Source: Raphanus sativus
Lineage: Eukaryota; Streptophyta; Magnoliopsida; Brassicales; Brassicaceae
NCBI RefSeq assembly: GCF_000801105.2
Contig: NC_079511.1
Span: 13,570,784 to 13,634,783 of the forward strand
Length of the DNA: 64,000 nucleotides
Reading direction: 5' to 3'
Part shown: positions 33,935 through 50,334 of the stretch, in pieces
Numbering within the stretch: the stretch's first letter is position 1
Layout: the number at the start of each line of letters is the position of its first letter
The notes under the pieces: generated by a model
Databases searched by the model: none
What the model saw: the letters and a program-made list of their open reading frames with translations, nothing else
Told to the model about the DNA's origin: nothing
Program-made: the position numbers and the translations under genes

Positions 33935-34937
33935 TCTGCTCGTCTTCTTCCTCTAGATCTCACAGATCTGCGTCTAACTCCAAAAACAGAGAAAGAAAAC
34001 TGATAGTGCAACTTTAATCAGTTTTGCATAAAGACCCCATACATTTTGAATGTTCAATTAACACCTACTGTGATCTAATGTTCAGCACAATGGGCTTTCA
34101 GAGGGCCAAAAAATTCGCATTATTGTTCCAATTACACGTGTCCTACATACGAACGGTGCAGATGTTTTCTTACCAATAAAACGCGTTTTATCCAATCCGC
34201 GCGCGGGAGTTGCTTGTTCTGATCCTGACGTTAGCATCCCGTTGAAAACCACTCCGTGTGATCGTGCTGTCACGTTTGTGTCGACAAACAAGCCCAACGA
34301 TTTAGGGACACGTGCCGTTAGGCATCCCCATTAATGAGCCGGTTACCATCCGGGAATAGCAATCAACCGGTATCGGTTTTTATTAGGTACCCAGTCATCG
34401 TGACGGTAACTCAAACGGCGTTTACTGCTCCCAGTTAAATCACTAACTGACAAAAACGCCCTTCACCCAAAACGTTGTTGATTAGTTCGTAATCCGTTTC
34501 GACTCTTCCCTTTTGAGAGATCTTTATTAATTAAAAAAATAAATAATCATTCTGCAGTTACGAAGTGAATGCGTGTAAGCAAGCGTTGGAATTCAAATCT
34601 CTGATCGTTGTTGATTGAAGTTTCTTTGATCCTTCGTCGGTAAGTTGATCTTCTTCCGATTCGAGTTTTACTTCTTCTTAGGGATAGTTTGACTTTTCGT
34701 TTTCATTCTCCAATCTCGCCTCGGTGTTCTAGGTCATCGCATCTGGCTTTGAATTTGATTTTTGATGTTTTCCATGTTGATTATGATGAACTTTGAATCG
34801 ATTGAATGCGCGTGATCCACAAACCAAGAAGTAGAGTGATTTCTTGTGAAACAGTTGGTTAGAGTTTATTAATATTGGGTTATAATAATTTCATGAAGCT
34901 TATATTAGAGTTTATTAATATTGGCGGTAGAGTAGAG
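33935..34937. promoter_or_regulatory. Bidirectional upstream region of coatomer epsilon and AGC kinase
   Basis: About 1 kb between two divergent start codons, with both 5' UTRs. GC content is higher than in the other spacers. ACGT-core motifs are visible (ACACGTGTCC at ~34134, GGGACACGTGCC at ~34307), potential bZIP/bHLH sites. The kinase leader likely contains an intron (donor after CTTCGTCG|GTAAGT at ~34640). Open frames here are not supported as genes. Confidence 0.5.
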
Positions 34938-38377
<3,440 letters not shown>

Positions 38378-38818
38378 TCAAAACGGAGAATCTTAAAGTG
38401 ATAAGCAAAAAGTAAAAGAAGGAAGTAATTTTTCTTCAGTTGCACAAGTTTTCATCTTTTCATTCATATACCCATGTTTTGTAAATCAATGAACAACACC
38501 AAAAGAGAATTTGAACCAAAATGATGCATATAGAAAACTTTATAGGTTTGCGTACAAACATATTTACAATGTTCCTTATAGTCCACACAGTTGTCTAACC
38601 AATGTAAGTTTTTATATATATATATGAATATTTACAAACATAAAAGGAAAATTTTTGTTCATGAAGAGTGGCATCGGACTTTTTCTTGATTTGCCCACAA
38701 TATTTTGAGCTGAAATCGATTACCGACCTTAAAGATAGTAAAAGATTATAACCCCCATTTGTATAACAGTATACACGTTTCCATCGAATATGGCTGCACT
38801 TTGGAAGATGGAAGTGAT
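38378..38818. other. Kinase 3' UTR and flank
   Basis: AT-rich downstream sequence with possible polyadenylation signals (e.g. AATCAATGAA). Ends at the SINE target duplication AAGATGGAAGTGAT (38805-38818). Confidence 0.5.
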
Positions 38819-39012
38819 TTTTTTTTTTTTTTTTTTTTGATAACCGTGGTGTGATCCCAAAGGCTTTCTAGGCCCAAGGACTAATCACCACGAGGCCCGC
38901 AAGATCCGCGTTTTCTTACCACTTAAGGCGCTCCGGGTGGCCAAGTAGAATCGAATCCAGGGCGGAAGCTCCAGCCGGAGCCCCTTTACCACTAGGCCAA
39001 GACCACTTGGTT
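38819..39012 (-). mobile_element. tRNA-derived SINE (BoS-like), minus strand
   Basis: On the minus strand it opens with a tRNA-like head: A box TGGCCTAGTGG and B box GGATTCGATTC, the pol III promoter. It ends in a poly(A) (the T run at 38819-38839). It is flanked by a 14-bp perfect target duplication, AAGATGGAAGTGAT, at 38805-38818 and 39013-39026. Length ~195 bp. The tRNA part is a fossil head, not a functional tRNA gene. Confidence 0.93.
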
Positions 39013-39026
39013 AAGATGGAAGTGAT

Positions 39027-40301
39027 GGATTTACACTTTTTATCGAAGTTTTCAGAACACATCCAAAACTAGTCAAATCGTTTCTTTTCAGATGTACTGT
39101 TCACTGCTCCTTTTTCTCGAATTGTCACTCCGAGTAAACAGTTTATCGATGATATTAAAAACAAAAATTAAAAAGAAAAAGAGATAGTGAAAGTAATAGT
39201 TATGTTAATGGAACGGACTGACACAACGAAGGAAGAACCAAAGCCATCTGACAAAACAAAAAAGACTAATCAGAAACTCATGTTCTTAATTTCCTCTGAA
39301 ATTACTACGTTTTTCTCTTCACCGTTTAGTCTTTTGTTACTTTTCAGAATCCGATAGATCTGCTGTGATTTTCTTTACCAATCATTTATAAGTCCAAACT
39401 ACTCTTTGCCTTTTTGTTTTCTTCTATATACTTTCTACCTTTGACTTTTGTAATATTTTCGAGACACAACACAAACTACGTCGTCTAGTTTTTTTATTTT
39501 AATTCATCATCAACTCTTTTTTTAAACAAATAATTCATCATCAGCTTTATTAACCAAATTATAAACACATAAATTCACCTCAATGGATTCTACCACACTT
39601 ACAATCAAAGTATTCTAGTATCACTCAGCATTACTAGAATAGATCCTAAACTACCTGAAATCAATTTTATTGTAATTTTCAACCCATAAAAACAAACTCT
39701 TCCAAAGCAAAAAGGATCATCTCTTAAACTCCACTTAAATTGACCACAATGAGCATCAACAATGAAAAGTTACAATGCTTAAAACTAATCAAGACTCCTA
39801 AAGAACAACTCAAGCACTTGTCTCCATAAAATAAGAATGCAGAACACGAACAAATGCATCAAACGTGAATATCGTGACCAGCTTCAGCACCAGTAAGCAT
39901 ATGCTTTGCTTCCTCATCTAGTTACATCACTTAGAACAACATTATTAGATGTTATCAAATTGAGTATTTTTAAATAGTATTATGGTAGAAGCATTTTGTT
40001 ATATTGGTCAAAGTCTAAAGATTTCTATATCAAATATAGGGTTTAATTTCCAAGAAGTTTGCAATTTATAAAAGATAAGTTTTTCGGAGTTTTTGGAGAT
40101 TTCGGAGATTGAATATTATTTTATTTTAACATTTGAATCGACAGATAGTTATGAATGTACGATATTAATTTGGACTTGCTCTCTCTACATCATCGACCAT
40201 AACTTTTCATTTTCTCCAATGTTATTCATTAGACTAGTATTCGTATATTGACCAGTATTAAAATATTTTTATTAGAAAATGAGGCGGTCTGTATAAATAC
40301 A
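39027..40301. other. Spacer with a possible captured 3' exon
   Basis: Mostly featureless. At 39918-39859 (minus) a short frame reads DEEAKHMLTGAEAGHDIHV then stop, after a possible AG acceptor, followed (towards 39560) by UTR-like sequence. It could be the 3' end of a captured gene; I cannot name the parent. Confidence 0.3.
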
Positions 40302-41669
40302 ACTAGATTTTGACCCGCGCTTCGAAAGCGCGGGTATTATTTTTCACTTTTATAAAATATATTATTTGTTTGTAATTATTGAATTTATTTATTTTAATAA
40401 AAAAATTTTTTAATAAATTCGACACATAGAGTGTCTCTGATAAACTATGTATTTCTCTAATTTTGTTTTATTCGCTCTTTAATCAACATATTTATTTGGC
40501 TTATTGCTAAAATAAATGATTATAGACTTTGATCTCTACACCTCCGCGGAGGTATATTTTAAAAAATATGATGATATTTGTTTTTCATGTAATTATTAGG
40601 GTTTGGCAAAATGAATCCGAGGAACATAACTAATACCAATCCGTAAATATAGTACCAAACCTGAACATAAATTGATTAAATATTCGAATTATTCAAAATT
40701 TTATTAGTTAGAGAACCGAATCGGATCCGAACCGAAATATTCATGTACCTGAATTTATCTAAAAATAGATTTATATACTTATATATTAATTATTTTTATA
40801 TTTAACGTATATAAAACATCAAGAATAATAATTTTAAATTAGTTTAAAATACTTGAAAATATATATATAGATAGTCAAAAACAAATATCTGAAATAGTTA
40901 AAGTATACTCAAATCACCAAAAATACTTAAAATAATTATTGATTCCGTATCCAAAATTTTAAATCAACCCAATTGATATGTTAAGTTAGGTATTCTGACA
41001 TATGCTATTTAAATTTATAGGTAATATATTACTTTACTTATAGATTTTGAGAAATTTAAAATATATAGTGATTTAAAACTTTAAAAATAATTTAAATAGG
41101 TTATCCAAACCCAAACTAAACCCGCAAAGATCCGAATCAAACTCAAACAAAAATTTAGAAACATCCTAATAGGACTGAAATCTTTGACCTCGAAAACCCG
41201 AAACGCAAACCAATCAGAACTAAACCCGTATGGATGTCTGAAAACCCATCCTTAGTCATTATTATATATCGTATAATTTCATCATATAAGTAATCGTATT
41301 TTGTATGTACCATCATATAAGTAATCATATAATTAATAGTATTTAATACATATCATCATATAAATAATTACATATATTATATTTTAAAAACTTAATATGA
41401 AATATAAAAACCATAATTTGAGTTGGTATTTCAAATTGGGCTTTGTATTGTATTTTTCTTATATATATATTGACAACATTCTTTTATAATGGACTTAATG
41501 ACTTAAGCCCATTAATTTTTCTGTTTAATACTACTATCTTTGTTTCCAAACAAAATTTTTTTTTTTAAAAAGACTACAATCCATGTTTCCAAACACACCA
41601 AATTTTTTTAAAAATCTTATCCAAGTATCCAAACACACCGAAATTGTACTTCAGCTTTAATAAGATAGA
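40302..41669 (-). mobile_element. Non-autonomous Helitron, minus strand (1.37 kb)
   Basis: Minus-strand 5' end TCTATCTTATTAAAGCTGAA at 41669, preceded by A. The 3' end has the long hairpin CCCGCGCTTTCGAAGCGCGG (~40313-40333) and TCAAAATCTAGT, finishing at 40302. AT-rich interior without Rep/helicase. All terminal rules are met. Confidence 0.88.
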
Positions 41670-44415
41670 TAGGTACCATTCCTCGCCAAAGATTATATAT
41701 AGCTTCTAAAACTATAGCTTTGAAAAGACGGTTATCTTCTTTAGATATAGAAACTTGCTAAAGGATTGATCCCTTTTTTTTTTTTTTGGTCAAAAGGATT
41801 GATCCCTTTATGATTGTTTTCTTACACATGTTAAAAGTTAAAACATATGTATATCTAAAGCTTTGTCAATTGGTCTTTTATTAAACATATATCAAAACAT
41901 TAAAAATTTATAATATGTAATTTGTATTAATTAAAAAGTGTCATGCTGCTTGAGAATCAATTGAAAATTTTGTTAGTGCAAAATGAAATTGCTAGAAAAC
42001 GTTATATTATATAGTATGTCAATTATAGACCAGTCATTTATCAGATTGAAATTTATTATATATTCTTTCATTTAATAAAACCTACGGAATAACCTAATGT
42101 CATTAAAATATATATACGAAAATTAATAATTTTAAATAATAAAAAATTTCTAACAATATGTATACTTTTTATCATTTTTAATTTTTTATTATTAACATAA
42201 ATTACACTATTACATTAATCATATAATTAAAATTATATTTTTATGTGTGTTTTATTTTAAAATTTTCAAACAAGTATAAATTAATAAAATTGTTAAAAGT
42301 CTCACGTAAAATTTCTTTGTTTATTGGTATTGCTTAGAAATATTATTTCTTTTATAAATATAGCTTTTTAAAAAATGAAATTATTCAGGAATACACATTG
42401 AATGTAAATATTACGCATTTTATTTTTGGTAGTAGATTCATAATCAAAAAATGTTTGTGATTGTTCCAGAAGAAATGAAACAAAAGGATTAGAGCAAGAG
42501 CAAGTTCCGTTCTGGGTGAATCAAGAAAGGAAGTTCTAGGAGTATTTAGATTGATATTAGATTATTAATTTTATTATGATTTACGTGATCGGACTAATAA
42601 AATTAAGTATCTAGGTTTCGTTTAGCAAAAATCCAATTGGCATCCTCTATATTACCGCAGCTACTGGCACATGTGATGATTTTGCAACTTTCCATAAATA
42701 AAAATATACCGTTTTTGTGGTAAGCAATCGAATAAAATTGTAAGCGGTTCAAAAAAAATAGCAAAAAATGATCTCTAAGTCAATTGCGAGATGACGGAAC
42801 GGAAAGACCCAGGATGTAGAAGATCATCTTCCTAGAGTAGCTGTTAATACAGAAGAGGTGCCTTCTCACAAAGGGGTCGCAAATCAAGAATTGAAGCCTC
42901 ACAATCACTAGCCAATATGTATTAAATAAAAAACGAATCAAAAGTTGATATCTGATATCACTATAGAATATAATTATTTTATGGAAACTGAGAATAATAT
43001 ATTATTGAATATGGAATTCATATATTTCATATCGTTTAAAATAAACTATACATCATCTGAAAATACATACTTATATTTTGATATTTTCATTGATCATATA
43101 TTGAAAAGTTAATATTTTAATTTTAAATCTTCATTTTTTCAAATGGTTATAAATTATCGAAACCACTAAACATCCCACATTAAAAAACAATTTGTTGGTG
43201 TCAAGTTTTGTTATACAAATATGCAAATAATCATAAAATCATATGAGTAGAAACCTCATTTAATAAATATTCATATTAAAAGTAATAATATATATATACA
43301 CGTTAATATCATTTAAATTTAGTTATACATAGATAAGATTGATTGTTCTGATATATTTACCCTAAAATAATTGCGAACAAACAAGAGTGATCGTTTGATT
43401 TATATGGCACATCAATTTATTACTTAATAGTAACTGATATTTAGTTATTTAATATATAATTATTATTTTATTATTTCATAATATGCAGAAAAACATAAAA
43501 TAAGTAATAAATATAAAATATTTATTCTGCACCAAAACGCATATCTCATCAGTAGATAAATTATGTAAATTAACAAAAAAATTAAAAACTGTCTAAGGAT
43601 TAAATATATTAATTTGATCATATAAATTATGTTTTTTCATACGAAATTTCTTTTAAAAGTTCATATAAATTCATCATACGCAGGCGGCATATCTTATTCT
43701 AGTATAAAACTAAAAAACATTAGTATCTTCAAAACATTATTTAAAATGCAATTCGCCATATTTCATCGTTATATTGATTTTGAAAGATAAATAATAATAT
43801 GCATACTAATATTGATAACATAACTTGAAATTAATTGGGATGAGACCTTCTTCAAATAGGTTGGAGACTTTGAGCTACGTCAATTTATTTTTTCTGAACT
43901 CTAGTTATTATATGAAATTTGCAAACCAAGACCCTAGTATTTAAACTTTTGACAAAATAGAATCCTATTTTTGCAAAGAAGAAAGAAGACCTTGTGAAGA
44001 TGTACTGTACTAGCACGTGCTCTCATCCAGCACCGATTGTGACATAGATATTTATATTTAGTAATGATTTGTATTTTTGGTAAAAATTTAAAATATAATA
44101 ATAACTTACAGATTATCATTAATATGACAATAAATAATATGACAATAAATAATATAATATTATAAACAGAATATAACAATATTTTATAATTTTTAAAATA
44201 TTATATATTTTATAAAAATATATCATTTTTACTACTAAAAATCTTCAAAATTTTATATAGTTTTGTTAAAGTTTCTAATTCAAATACCATCAATTTTTTC
44301 TTAATATATGTTTTGATAACTATTATACTTAACAAACTTTTCTCTTAACTTTATAGAATTTGATTTAGTATATTTTAACCAAAAGATATATATAAGAAAA
44401 TATTTCCAAGATTAC

Positions 44416-44468
<53 letters not shown>

Positions 44469-46284
44469 TATATAACACTGGGTAGCATACATTGCATCAT
44501 TATATAATTTCTAACTTTATTTAATATGATGATTAATTATTTATAACATATGCGATATCGATGAACAGCTCTACATATAATGATTTCAAGATGAATTTTT
44601 TCTTGTAACACGGATCGACATACGATTCTGCATATATGACATTTTCGATGGATTTGTTTTTTTCTGCGGTAAACGACCACAACTTACAGTCTATAGTCTA
44701 TAGTATTCTGGAATCTCTGAAAGCTTAATTGGCAAAAAAAAATATTTAAATATAATTTAAATTTTTTAAAATAATATTTCTGCACAAGTGCACCAAAAAA
44801 CACCTGGTATATGTACGAAGAAGCGTGTAATCAAATCAAGTGATCGTTAAAAACATTTATAAATTATAATCAAGTTCCCGTATACTAACATCATTATAGG
44901 AAATCGTCTTTCCCCAAATATGTTAGTAGCTTTATAGTAAACCAACAGATTTGAAATGCAATTCATGAAGCTAAAGAATAAAATATGAAAAAATTTATGA
45001 AGCTAATTAAATAACTAATAAGAGTGACTAGGGCTTTTTGGTAATGAACTTTAGGAATACTTAAAGGCCATGGACAGATTCATGCACGTAAAGTGGATGT
45101 TTATGAACACGTGTAGAAGAAGGCTACATCAACAAGCTACAAAGCCCAATTAGTGACTCATGTTACTTAATAATATTGTTAGCATCAGAAACTAAACAAG
45201 CCTAATCGCAATCAGTTTACTAAAGAACGAGTTCTTAACCAGAAAAATAAGGATGACGAACAAGTTTTACAAACAACTCTGCAGATTAGTAGCCTTGCGC
45301 TACCTCAGGGTCCTGTTGTCGACCTGCTTTTTCTCACGGTTAAGATAAACAGAATATAATTTTTTTCACTAATGTAGGAATATGTAGCATTTTCACTAGT
45401 CCGGATGTAACTCAAACTTGTATTTCCTCGATCAGTTTTATAGTTATTTTTTTTGTTTCCGACCAACTCTTGCGCTGTTAAACACCACTTCCAAAAAAAA
45501 ACTGTTAAACTCTTGCTCTCCAATAGACGATGTATGATTTTCTTTTCTCTGACGAACTCTTGTAATAAATCAGAATTTCCAATATGATCTATAGATACGA
45601 TTTGTATGTGGGTTCATGTAATTTAAAACTATTGATGGAGTTACAATGCACGAACGTGAGTATTAGTGTTCACCATGATCCATGAACTCGGCCAAACATT
45701 CACAACCTCACAACGACACTTTATTATGTTATCCCCACAAATATAATTGTGTATATATGATTTGTCTAAGTTTGATAAATTTTCTAGCCATGTACTTGTT
45801 CTTCTGTGAACTTGTCCTATAACATACCTTTTTATATCATCCCAATTTTGACTAAAAGAAAAAAGAAAATAAGATGATAAACAATTGAAATCGATGGTGT
45901 TTCCAATATCCATCACAATGGGTTTTCCCCCTTCTGTCCACTAGTAAATATGTGACCTTTTAACAATTTTCATGGTAGTTAATGAATTGCAAATTATAGG
46001 CAAAAAATATTGATCTATTTTGTTGTTAGATTAGCTTTATAATTTAGGAATTTTTTGGATCGTATATATATTTTTTTAATTGCATTATAAATTTCACTGA
46101 TGCTTTGCGTAGCATGTGTACTTTGTACATGTATACGAATATTTTTTTGCGTAGCATAAAATTCTCGTGGAGGATTCTGATTAGCTAACATAGAAACGTA
46201 TTCCGAAAATTGCGGCCGCATCTCTTCGCTTCGCCATTTCTTTTCGCAGGTGTACTATTTCATATCTTTTCGCGACATCAATTA
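41670..46284. other. Long AT-rich spacer with degenerate Helitron and (AT)n tract
   Basis: No gene recognised in 4.6 kb. A degenerate plus-strand Helitron may span ~42063-43703 (start TCTTTCATTTAATAAAACCT, end TTCTAGT; hairpin poor), related to the copy at 15720-16484. A perfect (AT)n microsatellite lies at about 44419-44460. Short minus frames at 43934-44179 and 45641-45916 lack recognisable domains. Confidence 0.45.
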
Positions 46285-47239
46285 TCTATTCTATTAAAAA
46301 GGGAGTACAAAATTAGATTAACCTTTAGTTTTCAACTATATTTACATTGTCATATCACTAAGGTATTAAATGAAACTATATTTAAGTATATTTATTTTTT
46401 TAAATTTAAATAATAGATTTAAACATTTAATATTTTTTCCTAATTTAAATAATAGATTTCCGAAATAAAATTTTAACCAAAACAGATTTCCTAATATATT
46501 TCGTATTAACATATTAAATATTTTTAATATTTATTAGTAATAAATAATAAAATAAAATATCACACATCATAATCAATTTATATAATATATAAATAAAATA
46601 TAAAATAATTTATTCATATATTATTAGCATAATGATTTCATAATATAAGTCCAATTAGTTATAAATATAAAATTTGCTTATATGATACACAGTGATATAA
46701 TAGACGATTAAATCACAAAAAAAATTATTTAAAGTAATAATAAAAATTTTATGTTTTAAAATATTATATTAACAGTTATGTAATACATTTTAATTTACAA
46801 ATATATATATAGTATACTATTAGTACAGAGAAAAAAAATTAAAGTGAAAGAAAATATTTATAAGGTCACGGGTCAAGCTCTTGAAATAAACAAAAACAAT
46901 GCAAGATTATTTTTCTTTAACAAATTTATTTTAATAAAAATTATAGTTCCAAATATGTTTATATATTTTATGTATTTATAAATTTATTTTCTTTGTTTTA
47001 GAGGGATGTTAAGATTTTTGAATTGGAAAAGTTATGACCCACTTTTATATTATTTTTAATTAAGAAATTTAAAATTTATATCAGAATATTTTATTAAAGT
47101 TATAATTTTAATTTTTATTGTAACTGAAAAGATTAAATTTCAATCTAAATTTATATTTAAATATTACAAATACATCATTGAATATTTAAAAAAACTAAAA
47201 AATAAAATAAATACCCGTTCGGTCGGGTGAAGATCTAGT
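46285..47239 (+). mobile_element. Non-autonomous Helitron upstream of WRKY14 (955 bp)
   Basis: Starts TCTATTCTATTAAAAAGGGA after A. Ends with the hairpin ACCCG TTCGGT CGGGT (47213-47228), then GAAGAT and CTAGT (47235-47239), followed by T. No coding capacity. Its 3' end lies ~840 bp before the WRKY14 start codon. Confidence 0.9.
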
Positions 47240-48081
47240 TTTATTTTATAAAGCTAATACATAATGATGTCACTTGTACTAACAGATGCTCTTACAGCAT
47301 GATTTATCAAATTCATTTGGGAGTGATATTATCACGAAATTATGACATAACAATAAATCATCTAAAACAGAAAACAACAAAAACGAGGTAAAAATGAGGT
47401 CTTTGTTCGTATCCCGTTAATATTTAAGTATTAGTAAATTTGACAGTGTATTAAAATGATGTATTTTTAAATAACATGATAACGACAGAATGAAGATTTT
47501 GATTATATATGAGTGTAAGAATGCGATCACATCTTATTCTTCTTACGAGCGGAAAAGGTATTAATTTATATTCAACATCCTACTTCTATTCTAGTGAATT
47601 ATTTGCAACGAGTAATCAAGAACCACTATAATAGAAGAACTTCCCAAACTCAAGTAAACTCAGAAAGATAATCTAAACTAAAAAGTACAAGACTTGGCCA
47701 TCGATCCATTTATCGATATGATTAATAATAAATAGATTATCTCACTTGCTTTAGTTTATATTTCCCTCCATACTTAAAATATTAATATCGATTAAATATT
47801 ATATATCTCTCTATTTCTCGCTTATCAACATGTAGAAGGGGAAGATGTTCTTCGCATCACTAAAAGTCAGCGTTTCTCTCTTCCTAATGAACTTTCATTC
47901 TTCTTCTCCCTTGCTCAAGAAAATCTCAATTTGTATCAAGAAAATACTCACAAACACGATGCTAGAATCATAATCTCATCTTCTGATTCCTGATGATTAT
48001 ATTTTCTTGATTTTCGATAAAGATTATTTCGTATAGCTGTATGTAATATACACCAAGACACACTCATCATACATAGATATT
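47240..48081 (+). promoter_or_regulatory. WRKY14 upstream region and 5' UTR
   Basis: Sequence between the Helitron and the ATG. A pyrimidine-rich leader (TATATCTCTCTATTTCTCGC at ~47802) suggests the transcription start lies in the last ~280 bp. No W-box cluster (TTGAC) stands out by eye. Confidence 0.4.
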
Positions 48082-50334
48082 ATGTGCAGCGTCTTTGAGA
48101 TGGAAAATTATCAAGGAGACTTAACGGACGTCGTACGAGGAATCAGTGGCGGCCACGTGTTATCGCCGGAACTTCCTCCTCCTCCTCCGAGCATCTGGCC
48201 TCTTCCCCAAACATCGCCTTCAGATCTTCACATAAATCCCTTTGGAGATCCATTTGTAAGCATGACTGATCCTCTCCTCCAAGAACTCAACGCGGTCACA
48301 AACTCTGGCTATTTCTCCACCGCCGACAACAACAACAACAACAACGACTTCTTAGTTCCTAAGGTATTACAGGATGATCAGATAAAGAGTCAATGCAGTG
48401 TCTTCCCAAGAATCCGGATCTCGCATAGTAACAACACTCACGAGTCCTCTCCGTGTAATTCTCCAGCCATGTCGGCTCACGTTTTCTCCCCCGCAGCTGC
48501 CGCATCGCCGAGGGGTGTCATTAACGTCGATACAAACAGTCCAAGAAACTGTATATTAGTCGATGGTAACACGTTCTCGTCTCAGATTCAGATATCTCCC
48601 CCTCCCAATCTAGGCACTAAGAGAAGGTACAAATTGAATTTATGAAATCTTGATCAAATGATTCATTAAATGTTTACACGATATATAGAATATTTCCTAA
48701 GATGGTAGTATTAATTTATTATGTATTAACAATATAATTTTATGCAATAACTTGCACCAATTCAATAGCATAGAGAGTAAAGTGAATTAGGGTTCTAGCT
48801 AGGTAGCATGCATATGAATGAATTCATGGGTTGTTTGTGTGTATGTTATATGTACGCTTTTCATTTTTAAGATTTCTAGTTTCTTTTTGTTTGTCTTTTC
48901 TTAATCATGAAATTTTGTGTATACATACAAACACTATACATTATAATTGTTTAGATTCATGAGAGGAAGGAGGGTTGAGGTTGAAGACACATGCAGGAGA
49001 ATCTATGAACTGTCACAATTAAAGAACAACTGCGTTGAATAATATCTCGAACCCCAACTGATAATAAAAATGTCCCACTACCTAATTTAGCTTTCACAAC
49101 TTGCATGTATACACACGTGTATATAGATAGACCAAAAAGCACACGCGTGTAAGTATCCATATATACGTGCAGGAAGAGTCAGGCAAAGAAGGTGGTGTGT
49201 ATACCAGCGCCGGCTGCGATGAACAGCCGGTCAAGCGGAGAAGTGGTTCCGTCTGATCTGTGGGCGTGGCGTAAGTACGGTCAAAAACCCATCAAAGGCT
49301 CTCCTTTTCCAAGGTATTACACACACATACTCATTCGTAAGTATCTATCATCAAACAAAGATTCGAAAGATAAACTTCAAAAATAATAATAATACTTTCT
49401 ATCACCACCACATTCTTCTTGGCTCAAGTTGTTACAAAGATTCGGATACTGTAACGCATTCCTATTGATAAGTGTGACATTTGGTCCATATACGCACCCA
49501 AGAATCTGAAATTTGTTTTAAGAACATAGAAAAATCATGTGGAATAAGATTACAATTCAGCGATCTTGTCAAATTTAGTAATTAGGATTACGTACAAAGA
49601 AAAGAGATTCTGAAATCATATCGTCTTATTCATTTGGTTATAATTTTATAGTGGATAGAAAAATAATATTGATGAATATTCTTGATCAATATGGTTTTAA
49701 CATTTTATGGATAAATACCATCTTGTAATTATAATGGATTTGGCTAATTTTGATGTGTATTTAATTGTGGTTGTATCCTCATAGGGGTTACTATAGATGC
49801 AGCAGCTCAAAAGGTTGTTCAGCAAGAAAGCAAGTCGAAAGAAGCCGAACGGATCCAAACATGTTGGTGATTACATATACTTCCGAACATAACCATCCTT
49901 GGCCCATTCAACGAAACGCTCTTGCCGGTTCCACACGCTCCTCCTCTAACCCTAGTTCCTCCAAATCCTCAACCGCAACCACTCCATCCAATGGCCCTCC
50001 AAACAACACACACTTCTCTTCCTCCGCCTCTCCTTCTCCTTTATCAGCCTCCGCCATTAAGGATGAACAACGAGATATGGAGTTGAAAATCGTAGAAGAC
50101 GATGATGATAATCAGTTTGCTCCGTATAGACAGGAGCTTCATGATCAGCACCAGCCAGATGATTTCTTCGCAGATCTTGAAGAGCTGGAAGGAGATTCTC
50201 TAAGCATGTTGCTTTCCCAAGGCGTCTCCAGCGATGGGAACAATAAAACGACGGCGTCAGATGGGATCAGCGATTTCTTCGGTTGGTCTGGGGCAAATAA
50301 TAGTAACGATGACCGAGAGTCAAGGTCGCTATAG
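48082..50334 (+). CDS. WRKY14: WRKY transcription factor 14 (group IIe)
   Basis: Three exons: 48082-48626, 49173-49313, 49785-50334; 411 residues. The start at 48082 gives [16 protein letters not shown], matching the WRKY14 N-terminus. A Pro- and Asn-rich N-terminal half is followed by a basic segment RKSQAKKVV just before the WRKY domain: [32 protein letters not shown] and the zinc ligands C-X5-C-X23-H-X-H ending in SEHNHPWP. The intron inside the domain after the PFPR codons is the group I/II R-type position. The acidic C-terminus ([19 protein letters not shown]) is a likely activation region, and the end is FFGWSG...SRSL. It binds W-box DNA in the nucleus. Orthology to AT1G30650 is supported by sequence and gene order. 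Confidence 0.97.

Noticed and set aside
34082..34297. 71-residue minus-strand frame in the coatomer/kinase intergenic region
   Set aside because: Lies in the shared promoter/UTR region; no family resemblance.
38930..39005. tRNA-like A and B boxes
   Set aside because: Part of a SINE with poly(A) and target duplication; no complete cloverleaf expected.
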